Of a stretch of 64,000 bases of DNA, positions 22,301 through 29,896 are shown in pieces. How positions within the stretch are numbered: position 1 is the stretch's first letter; each line of letters opens with the position of its first letter. The stretch comes from Meghimatium bilineatum (taxonomy: Eukaryota; Mollusca; Gastropoda; Stylommatophora; Philomycidae), in NCBI GenBank assembly GCA_034231615.1, contig CM067298.1, forward strand, positions 25,438,528-25,502,527, in the 5' to 3' direction. A model generated the notes under the pieces. It saw only the letters and a program-made list of their open reading frames with translations, ran no database searches and was not told the origin of the DNA. Position numbers and translations under genes: made by a program.

Positions 22301-23414
22301 AACACTGGTTAAATGCTGGTACATTTTCCAGTCTGCCCTCTTATAGTTCCACCTAGTGAGCGTGCTGCTGTCCTTGGTAAATTCATTGTGGATTTCCAGA
22401 AATACTGGTCTGTGGTCACTACCCCCAAGCTGCTTTCCAATGACACGTGTGATGTTCCATTCCAGGCCTGGTGAGTGGAATGCCAGATCTGGTGTAGAGG
22501 TGGTGTGCCATGCTCTCGAGTAGAAGGTCGGTGAGTCAGCTGGCTGGTTAATAAGGATGAGATTATTTTCATCCTGCCAGCTCTCAAGTTCCTCACCTCT
22601 CTTGTCGATATGATCGTAGCCCCAGCTCTGAGAGTGGCTGTTGAAGTCACCACACACCATAAGTCTCTCTTTATCTGGAATTGTGTCTAGTGCCAATGGT
22701 TTATCATTTGGGCAGTAGTAGTTCAGGAGATGGAATTCTGCACTGTCTGTTTTTAGGTGGAGCATCTGGTATTCTGCCCCTTCCATATATACTTCCAGCT
22801 GACATGCGCTGATATTGTTTTTAACAAGTGTCAGAATTCCACCCTTTCGCCTGTCCTTTCGGTCAGATCGGTAGCACTGGTAGCCTCTGATTTTGAAGGC
22901 TATGTCGCTGCTGAGGTGTGTTTCTTGGATACAGCATATATTAACTTGTTCTTCACTGAGGACATTTTCAAGTTCCAATTTTTTGCTGTATCCATCTCTT
23001 TTACTGTTGACACCCTCAGCATTCCAGTGCATTATTTTTATTGGTCGTTTGTTTGTTTGGCCAGTAGCTCTATTCCCTTGCCTCCTGGCTCCTCGAGGCA
23101 ATTGAGAAGGACTTTCAGTAACTGAGGTTGGGCCCTTTCGAGGTATAGGGCCCGGCACCGTCCCTGCCTGAACGTCCGCCACAGGGCAGGCACCATAACT
23201 TTTTATAGATACAGACATGTTTCCATTGTGTTTTGTGCGTGGCATCCTGATTATCTGTGCGCCTTTTGGCTGGATGCCTCCGTCTTCAGCACTCTGCTTA
23301 CTTGGGCAGGACTATGGTCCTGCTCGAATGGGACTGCCCGACCAGTCTTAGTTTCCAGCCCCTGATGGCTGAACTAAGTCCCATCACCACTGCAAGGTGC
23401 TGGCCTTGATGGGG
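19361..23414 (-). mobile_element. Intact I-like LINE, single ORF, 4054 bp
   Basis: Flanked by an 11-bp duplication, TTTTGGTTTAC, at 19350-19360 and 23415-23425. The target is a 42-bp minisatellite, with units on both sides. 5' UTR is 169 bp, the ORF has 1283 codons, and the 3' UTR is 33 bp ending AACGAAAGAAGAAGAAGAA. Two other copies (1-526 and near 41381) end at the same 5' GATGGG, so this looks full-length rather than truncated. No separate ORF1 (gag-like) lies within the duplication, unusual for I-type elements. Confidence 0.95.
19394..23245 (-). CDS. LINE polyprotein: endonuclease, reverse transcriptase, RNase H, zinc knuckle
   Basis: A 1283-residue uninterrupted protein that would nick target DNA and copy the element's RNA into it. 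AP-type endonuclease, residues about 69-282: HWNAEG (N74), QETH (E108), GDFNSH (D200, N202), GGSDHRP (D277, H278). Reverse transcriptase about 490-850: KSPGADGV, IDLRKAFD (D647), GVPQGGVLSP, YADD (735-738). RNase H about 1028-1160: YTDGSA (D1036), E1076, LTDARS (D1102), GNEKADQLA (D1149). A C-x-C-x8-H-x4-C knuckle spans 1225-1241. All expected catalytic residues are visible, so it may be active. The start is the first ATG after the 5' UTR (MPRTKHNG). The first 65 residues are low-complexity and basic. The clade (I-like, perhaps Nimb) is inferred from RNase H plus endonuclease. Confidence 0.95.
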   Translation of the reverse strand: MPRTKHNGNMSVSIKSYGACPVADVQAGTVPGPIPRKGPTSVTESPSQLPRGARRQGNRATGQTNKRPIKIMHWNAEGVNSKRDGYSKKLELENVLSEEQVNICCIQETHLSSDIAFKIRGYQCYRSDRKDRRKGGILTLVKNNISACQLEVYMEGAEYQMLHLKTDSAEFHLLNYYCPNDKPLALDTIPDKERLMVCGDFNSHSQSWGYDHIDKRGEELESWQDENNLILINQPADSPTFYSRAWHTTSTPDLAFHSPGLEWNITRVIGKQLGGSDHRPVFLEIHNEFTKDSSTLTRWNYKRADWKMYQHLTSVLAKDMNLDKDINRAVSEFNRCILHAASKTIPRGARKNYKPYWNDELEKLQNEMETSRQQAENRPSQEHHNKYQQTKAKFQRAKLQARRSSWKEKTESLNLERDTRKLWKLVKQLNDEGTGRNTRITLYKDRNILTGKHAADYFADSFAEDNNIKVSPDKQQELRENQQNIGQGEPIPEVMEAPITMRELEHAISKLKMKKSPGADGVSNEMIRNLGIAARAKLLQIFNTSWSTGNVPQAWREAIMIPLLKSGKDGNTVSNYRPISLTSCLCKTMERIINLRMQWYLESENLLVSQQAGFRQCYSTEDQATYLSQEIEDAFQDKKLVLAAWIDLRKAFDKVWKEGLLKKLRNCRVSSRMYKWVKAYLHNRRARVQLDGRKSKKVLLRHGVPQGGVLSPTLFLVYINDLVAELPHGIKVAMYADDLVIWCTEEHATVATKQIQRAIDAITLWANRWCVSINTDKCSTTLFTLSPKQKAGHIKIDGELLKEDKQPTYLGVTFDDKLTWKQHINKATTKARRKLAILRKLSGTTCGASGNILSKVYQQGIRPHLEYGSAAWCPASNTTLQDLDKVQNQALRIMLGAMKSTPIAEMQKMGRMQTLGERRDTKVLIQAEKFQCMPSHPMKERFQNLAMGRLKRSSFIHQAKRLRRQLTDLPEVDSPLRPVPEQTPWSERHGMPIYIQTHVKGILSVDEQNSVQRRTVTLSFLDEEYPQDIWVRVYTDGSAQNAVRNGGAGVYIEYPHKPRDTIRTPTGKFCNNYDAEIQAISVAAKKLLNSNSDLQPVVFLTDARSVLQALQSEKLTDLKKLLSELSYQYRVTMQWIPSHCGIPGNEKADQLAKEGAAEDQPDIPITYHQKKQMIKSIRKPQTPTHDDYHIMNRPEQVIILRLRTGHNRLRSHMYTKFKIGNTAMCTCVQAAQSAKHILQECSEHETLRQTYWPEETTLESKLYGTLYELQKTVSFIKETELQI

Positions 23415-23424
23415 TTTTGGTTTA

Positions 23425-23600
23425 CAAAATTCATGTCGTGAACATCACCCACATCTTTATGGTTTGTAACATTCATGTCGTGAACATCACCCACTTCTTT
23501 GTGGTGTGTAGGTCTATATTTATGTCGTGAACATCACCAACATATTTGTGGTTTGCAACATTCATGTCATGAACATCGCCCACTTCTTTGTGGTTTGCAG
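23425..23600. repeat. 42-bp minisatellite, 4-5 copies, target of the intact LINE
   Basis: Units of TTCATGTCGTGAACATCACC followed by CACTTCTTTGTGGTTTG. A single related unit (ATTCGTGAACATCACTCACT..GGTTTAC) lies at 19326-19360 on the far side of the LINE, so the LINE sits inside the array. Confidence 0.85.
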
Positions 23601-23724
23601 CATAGATCCACAATTTCTTAGTATCCCATCTTCAGTATTTAGCCAGAGATAATTGTCCATGTTTTCTATAAGTTCACTAAATAATTTCACCGGTCACTGC
23701 ATCCATTACAATGAGCTTATTGAC

Positions 23725-24200
23725 TCTGTTTATACCCTTACCTATTGGATGTAGAAAGATGAAGCATAATTCAGCTTTGTAATTACTGATCAACCCAAAG
23801 ATCAAGAGAAAAGTCAAGAGATAGATGATAAACAATATTTTTATGTCAACACTCTGCTATCAATGCCAGACATTGGCGCTGACAGTAGTCCAGCAGAGAA
23901 AACTTACAACGTGTGAGATTAAATGCCTGAGAGAAGCCGCAATAGTGGTCAAACTAAACAAAATACGAAATGATGAAATCAGGAGAAGAATCGATGTAAG
24001 ATCATGCACAGAATACATCGAGAAACAACACATAAAATGGTTTGGATACCTAATGAGAATGAACAAACTACCCACAAGAACATATAACATGAGAAGATCC
24101 GGATACAAGGCCAGAGGAATACATAGAAAAAATGGGGTAGATAAAATAGTATATGTAGTGGGGTCTATAAACTGGTGTTGGTGTAGGTCAGGGTAGCAGA
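23725..24200 (+). mobile_element. LINE remnant, RT C-terminal part
   Basis: The frame at 23825-24196 reads MSTLCYQCQTLALTVVQQ, CEIKCLREAA, KIRNDEIRRRIDVRS, EYIEKQHIKWFGYLMRMN and NMRRSGYKARG. It is the same family as the RT block at 15300-15470 (LTTLCYQCQTWTL and EMKCVRLMIG). 5'-truncated and ending in degraded sequence near 24200. Confidence 0.8.
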
Positions 24201-24754
24201 GATTCCAATGAAGCATAACAGCAGATGGACCGAAGACACAAACACAGCACTGTGTGCCTTTTTTTAGGCGTGTACCAGGGAATGTGACAGGTCTCATAAA
24301 CCGAAGTATAAACCAAAGATTTAAGAGACTAGCCACAATAACGTTGTCCGTCGCTGTCTCGTTGTTGTTATGTTTTGTTTAAAAGATTGGTAACACTTAT
24401 ATGCCTACGTATTTCCGTTCATGTGTAAATTTGCCGTGGGTTACCTCAGCCCACACATTTCCAGTATCAGTTGATTTCCCGACACCAGAGTTTCCCATTT
24501 GCCTGCTACCTATTCATGTTTTTGTGGTCTCTTCGTTTCCCCTCGTTTTCTTTGTTTAGACTGTGCTGTGCAATTTTTGTTTTGTTACTCTCATCGTATC
24601 TTGCTAAAACTGCCCACCATCTCTGCTACATGTTACCGTTTTTCCCCTATTACTGTTACTTCGACATCGTATCTCTACCTTCTTACTCTCTTACATAATC
24701 CATATTCCTTGTTTTTGCATGCACCCTCTTTTCTTCGTCTGTCTCCTCTCTCGC
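24201..24754. other. Pyrimidine-rich gene-less stretch
   Basis: Rich in CTTTC/CTCTC words on the + strand. It continues on the other side of the LINE insertion (25811-26190). Short open frames here reflect the low pyrimidine complexity. Confidence 0.5.
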
Positions 24755-24765
24755 TCTATCCTTAT

Positions 24766-25799
24766 GTTATGTTATGTTCCTCCAGGGCCATAGGCGGCGC
24801 ATAGGGCAGAAACCATAGCTTTCCATTTCTGTCTTTGTGTTGCCAGGTCTTTCAATTGTTGCGTGTTGTTTAGGTTCATTGACATGCCTTCTCTATTAAT
24901 GGTTCTTCGTAGAGTTTCTCTAGGTCTCCCTCTTCTTCTTACTCCAGGTGGCACCCAATATAGTGATTGCTGGGGAATTCTTAGGCTGTTCATTCTGAGA
25001 ACATGGCCGATGTAAGTCCAACGCCTTTGTCTAATGAAGGAAGATATATAGGTTTGTTTGCTTTCCTCTCTTATAGTAGTGTTAGATTTAAAGTCACTCC
25101 ACTTAACGTTCAGAATGGTACGTAGGCATTTGTTTTCAAAGGAGTCGAGTCTTTTATCTGTGGCTTTTGTGGCTTTCCAACTTTCGCACCCATATGATAG
25201 AATAGGGATGATGTTGGAGTTAAATAACTTGAGTTTTGTGGTGTTTCTTAGTGTGTTTGACGTCCATATGTTGCGTAGTTTATTGAAAGCACCCGCTGCA
25301 AGGGCAATACGGTGTAAAATTTCTTTTGATGAGTCGCCATCCAATGCTAGATTGGTGCCTAAATATGTAAAATTGTTGACTTTTAATAATGGAGCATTTT
25401 GAATTTCTATGTTGTCGTTGGATCTCGTAAAATCTAGTATATGAGTTTTTGATGTGTTGATTTTCAACCCTATCTGATTTGAGTAGTGTTGGAGATTGTC
25501 AAGCTTAGATTGAGCATCTGTGTGGTTTGCGCTCAAAAGGGCCAGGTCATCTGCGTAGTCAAGATCTTCGAGAACGGTATTATTAATCCATTTTATTCCT
25601 GTCAGCTCATTTTCAGTGCTCTTTCTCATGACCCAATCAATAGCGACGCAGAAAAGTAATGGGGACATGATGCATCCCTGTTTAACGCCCGTAACAACTT
25701 GGAACCATTCTGACTTCTCAGTGTTTGTTTGAACACAACAATGTGAGTTGGTGTAGAATGCTTTTATAACATTGATTATTTTAGTAGGAAAACCGTATT
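24766..25799 (-). mobile_element. RTE-like LINE 'AAYGPGGT' family, 1034 bp, 11-bp target duplication
   Basis: Flanked by TCTATCCTTAT at 24755-24765 and 25800-25810. The - strand frame is open from the 5' truncation to the stop: YGFPTKIINVIKAFYTNS, GVKQGCIMSPLLFCVAID, LDYADDLALLSANHTD (catalytic ADD), LRTILNVKWSDF, GHVLRMNSLR and AAYGPGGT. The longest ATG-initiated piece is 298 residues. The tail is AACATAACATA. The endonuclease is lost by 5' truncation, but the surviving frame is intact, indicating a recent insertion. Confidence 0.93.
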
Positions 25800-25810
25800 C
25801 TATCCTTATA

Positions 25811-26210
25811 CCATCTCTTAAACATCTCTGACATTCTATTCACTCCTCCATCTTTCATGCTTTCGGACCTCTTCCACCTGATTTTTCCCGCACCGCTATG
25901 TCTTTGGCTTTCACTACTTAAAAAGAACACAATTCTCTTTTCCTGTCACTCTTACTTCCCCCGATGTTGTCTGCATCACCATCTTTTACCTCGCAGCTTC
26001 TCTACTCATTTTGACCTTCATTAGGTCACTCTTTTCCTTATATTTTCTCGTTGTTCGAACATATTGACCACCGTTGTATTGTCTCCAGGATGCATACTGT
26101 CATAGTCTGCCACTCTCGCCTCATTCAAGACCGCTCTGCCTTCGTGTCCTCTCTCCTGCAACATTTTCTTTCCCTTACATCACCACACTTTCATAGCTAG
26201 ACAGTCAAGT
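25811..26210. other. Pyrimidine-rich gene-less stretch (right part)
   Basis: Continuation of the tract at 24201-24754, rich in CTTTC and CTCTC. No coding or RNA feature seen. Confidence 0.4.
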
Positions 26211-26690
26211 AAGAATCTTATTGCTCGCACCGATGTGTCCCTTGTGCACCCAAGAATGTCATGTACATCCTCATTCTGGATACTATTCGATATTTCAGTA
26301 AACATCTGGGGTGCAAAAGGGTCTCGCGATGCTCTCGTGCGGAACCAGGATTAGCAGATAAACGAGATCCTAAAAGCACCTCCTCGTGGTGTACCATAGA
26401 AATAGAAATACATATATTCTTGCTGTATTCCCGACTAACGCTTTTAGGCTCGTGTCCGTGGAAGCTGTAGATGTATTGTGAACTACCTGCAGAGAGACAG
26501 GAAATACCTCCGAAACCTCTACACATAACATCCAACATATTCATGACATCTGTGCTTTCCGACCTGGTCGGCTTAAAAAAGCAGAAACAATGGAGGATAT
26601 GTGGATGAGGATATATCGAGGAGCCAATGTCAATATCCCTAACATACAGTGATTTGTCGAGTACATACCACATGTAAAAGTTAACACACG
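26211..26690. repeat. Dispersed repeat segment related to 44985-45215
   Basis: TGGGGTGCAAA..GATCCTAAAAGCACCTCCTC GTGGTGTACC here corresponds to TGGGGTGCAAA..GATTCTAAAAACATCTCCTT GTGGTGTACC at about 45000-45080, same orientation. A 151-codon open frame on the - strand is not conserved in the other copy, so I do not call a gene. Confidence 0.5.
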
Positions 26691-27348
26691 CCAGAGGGCA
26701 GCGCAGTGTACGTGAATCGATTATGTGGCAACAGAGCTACAATGACCCAGCACGAGACCAACTGGCGTAAGTGCTGTTCATGCTCGAGAACACACTGAAG
26801 CCGACATGTCTCACCACAATTGACCCAATTCACAGTAGGAGTCATGATTTATGTATTGGATACGCCAACTTGAACATGTATTCCTGGATATGGAAGAAAG
26901 CTTTGAATACAGCTCCCCATTGCACACAGGACAAGTATCGAACAAAAGTTGGGGAGCGCTTTGTTCAAATGTCTGACCACAGCAATGTTGAGACTCGGAA
27001 TCTGTACACTGGGGGCAACGTAGAGGGTGGCGCAAGTCTCTAACGACACTGAAACCAAGCTCAACTCGCAACTCGACTGTTGGCCATTGCAAAACACGAC
27101 TCATACAGAGAAAATTGGGTTCCGTACCCAAGGGTCCACTGCGACGCCCCTCGCCCAAGATTCGTATTTTACCTGTTTGTGGGTAATATACGCAATGATG
27201 AAGAGTCAAAATACACAGCCATCGCCTGACGATGGATTGGAAGGCCATCTTAAGCGGACGTGGCGAGTGCGTGAGAAATGCACAGGTCAAACTCCAGACC
27301 CCCGACGTGTTTGGCAAAGCAGCGCCTCGTCTAGGAAGACGTATAACC
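26691..27348 (-). repeat. Dispersed repeat of about 660 bp, copy 2 (inverted)
   Basis: Reverse complement of 9059-9716, with the same landmarks including GGATACGCCAACTTGA and GAGGGCAGCGCAGTG. It joins directly to a SINE A head at 27350-27490 on the same strand, so the two may be parts of one longer element or a nested pair. Confidence 0.75.
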
Positions 27349-27349
27349 C

Positions 27350-27490
27350 TAGTAAACCCTATACGGGATAAAACAGCCAACTCTACCTTATAACCTCCTT
27401 AGTCGCCTCTTATGCATGGAAGGTTAACAATTTTTATATTCTTTGCTCCCCTTTCGAGACCTGGAAATACCGGCTGTGTGCCATATTGTT
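27350..27490 (-). mobile_element. SINE subfamily A, 5' half only
   Basis: The reverse complement shows CCAGGTCTCGAAAGGGGAGC, AAAGAATA, TAACCTTCCATGCATAAGAG, GCGACTAAGG and AGAGTTGGCTGT. The SINE centre and GAA tail are missing; the copy continues into the 660-bp repeat instead. Confidence 0.7.
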
Positions 27491-28028
27491 GGCAGTCGAT
27501 GCCGCGTGGACGTATAATGTGTCCTGGTCTTGTACACCTTGTGTTCGGGCCTTTGTACACATTATAACCACACTGTGACCATATGAGAAACTGCCCCTCC
27601 GTAATAAAATGCACATACACTTGAATGCATTTTTTTCTATATTATTAAATTGTAATCATGTAAGTAAATGTATAGTGTAGTACTTACAATATACAGTCTC
27701 TTGAATTGTTTTTATAGTCGATCTTCACAAATTTAATAGTACCATAATATATAGTAGTAAAAATGTAATGGATATTTAAGATTGAATGAAAGTCATTACA
27801 AAATATTCATAACGTATTAATTAACAAACTAATCACAAGATTGCATACTTCAACAAAACAGTTCAAGAAATCTCAGGCTATTATGATTTAGACCAGATGA
27901 AAATTGCAATCAATGAGAACATGTGATTGTTTATTCTTGCCAATTCTCTGATACATGGAGGAGTGTTTGAAAAGTCACAAGACATGTATCCTCAGGGTAC
28001 AGTATACTTCGCCGCTTTATTTTCACTT
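27491..28028. other. No gene recognised
   Basis: AT-rich past 27630. The first 130 bp may extend the SINE A head. Nothing else seen. Confidence 0.4.
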
Positions 28029-28334
28029 GCAACAGAGATGAAATTCTGCATTACAAAGATATGTTGACACTTGCACCAGAAATGAAATTCTGTCTCACAA
28101 AGATATGTTGACACTTGCACCAGAAACGAAATTCTGTCTCACAAAGATATGCTGACACTTGTACATGATACGAAATTCTGTCTCACAAAGATATGCTGAC
28201 ACTTGCACATGAGACGAAATTCTATCTCACAAAGATATTTTGACACTTGCACCAGAGATGAAATTCTACCTCACGAAGATATGTTGACACTTACACCAGA
28301 GATGAAATTCTACCTACGAAGATATGTTGATAAA
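28029..28334. repeat. 44-bp minisatellite, 7 copies
   Basis: Units of GCACCAGAAATGAAATTCTG followed by TCTCACAAAGATATGTTGAC and ACTT, about 90% similar to each other. The last is 1 bp shorter and decays. Confidence 0.9.
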
Positions 28335-28754
28335 AATGGAAGCATTATACGGATCTCTTTTTGTCATGATTGAGTAGGAATTCGTGCCGAAATTGGGTAA
28401 TTGATTTATCATCTAACTTATCTTTAGTTCTCGAATCGGTCTTCAGTTCCAGAAATTCATCATGACAATTTTCAGAAACTTTTCAACTGACAATGTGAAT
28501 GAATTTCATACTCAATTCAATTCATCACTGAGTGCAGGAAAATATTGAATTTTCCAGTGCTAACAAATGCTACAAAATTTCTTTCTTTTTTTTTTCTTCA
28601 AATTTGTTTAAAAAAAAAAAAAACGTGGTCTTTGCCAACTGTAGCAAGAATGGATGATAATTTCTCAAACATTGTAACATTTGGTGCATTGCAGTATAAT
28701 GTGTCCCTTTTCAACGAAACGAACTTTCGTCAAATGCACATACAACGCAGCATC
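28335..28754. other. No gene recognised
   Basis: AT-rich with T- and A-runs near 28590-28625. No feature supported. Confidence 0.4.
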
Positions 28755-28935
28755 CGTTGATCTGCGCGCAACTCACTGAGAGGCCCACAACTCCCTCTCT
28801 CATGGAAGACCATGGGGGGGGGGGTGGGTTCGCTCTCAGTGCATTGCGCGCAGATCGAATGATTTGTAGCAGACTCTCCGTGTTGTTTTTTTCTCCACGT
28901 AACAGAAACTGTATGGAATCAAACTGAATGTTAAA
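28755..28935. repeat. Hairpin repeat copy 2, long inverted arms
   Basis: Perfect inverted arms GATCTGCGCGCAA (28759-28771) and TTGCGCGCAGATC (28844-28856), extended by ACTGAGAG (28775-28782) and CTCTCAGT (28833-28840), around a loop with a G-run. The right arm continues into CAGATCGAATGATTTGTAGC, shared with 7735-7905 and 32899-33282. Confidence 0.75.
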
Positions 28936-29640
28936 AAGTTAAAATATGCCAGACCAATCATTTCCGTAATAAACCAAACATTTGTTTGTGGACCTTTCTA
29001 TTTAGTCCTTTTCTTCGTTCTCCTGTCGGAGTCATACGCTGATAAGGATTTCTTCAATGAACTAGAGTCAACAACTACGAGCCATGGTCCATACTTCACC
29101 AGAGGGCATGCCACAACATACATAGGAGCCTACTGAATAAACACATGAACAGAATATGACTTTGTGCCACACCACTGTGCACTTGAGGAACAAAAATACA
29201 AACCTCTGAACATATTCTTCATGCAGAACTTTTCCCAGTAAGAACAAATGAGAGACATGCTAGCCCAACCCTGCAAGCAAAGATATATGGGACCAAAGAA
29301 TAGCTTAAGACAACGGTGTAGTTCATCCATAATACTTGTCTGACTGTGTAGACAAGTAGCGAATAAAAAGCATTTGACCCATAATTAGTATAATGATTAA
29401 CACTGTATTTCTATGTATTAAACACAACATATATGACTTTGCAGCAAATGTGAACTAAAATAATATATCTTGACCTTTTTTGTTTTTACTGAAATGAAGT
29501 GGATGTGAGAATGGAATTAATTGTCAACGCCACACGGCATTATGACATATGACGAAGAATTACAAGGCAGAATTGTCAATGCTTTCTTACCCGCCACACA
29601 TCCAACATGGGTTATTCTGCTAAATATAATCCCACACGGT
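28936..29640. other. Upstream region of mitoferrin, no gene
   Basis: No coding sequence supported. It precedes the presumed promoter. Confidence 0.4.
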
Positions 29641-29770
29641 GATTGGTCCATTTCCACAAGAGGTCACAATGGCGTAAGAGAGGGATCACGTTGGCTACCT
29701 TATATTTGGGGGTTGTTCGTTTGTGTTTTATAAACTATAGACTGAGTGTTATTTACATAACTTTAGAACA
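29635..29770 (+). promoter_or_regulatory. Candidate proximal promoter / 5' UTR of mitoferrin
   Basis: An inverted CCAAT box (ATTGG at 29642-29646, in GTGATTGGTCCA) lies about 125 bp upstream of the start codon. No convincing TATA box at the expected spacing. The start context is GAACAATGG, with A at -3 and G at +4. The transcription start cannot be placed from sequence alone. Confidence 0.3.
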
Positions 29771-29896
29771 ATGGATGAAGACGAGAACCCGTACGAAACA
29801 CTTGGAACTGCAACCTCTATGAGTACACATATGTTTGCTGGAGCAGCCGCAGGAGTCATGGAACACTCAGTCATGTATCCTGTTGATTGCGTAAAG
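29771..29896 (+). CDS. mfrn: Mitoferrin exon 1
   Basis: Residues 1-42. Starts [10 protein letters not shown]; the first transmembrane helix is [17 protein letters not shown], ending in signature PVDCVK. The donor is AAAG|GTATGC at 29897, phase 0. Confidence 0.93.

Noticed and set aside
26218-26673. 151-codon - strand open frame
   Set aside because: No recognisable domain; the region is a dispersed repeat and the frame is not kept in the other copy.
26811-27380. 189-codon - strand frame
   Set aside because: Lies in a 660-bp dispersed repeat; the other copy has stops in the corresponding frame and no domain is recognisable.
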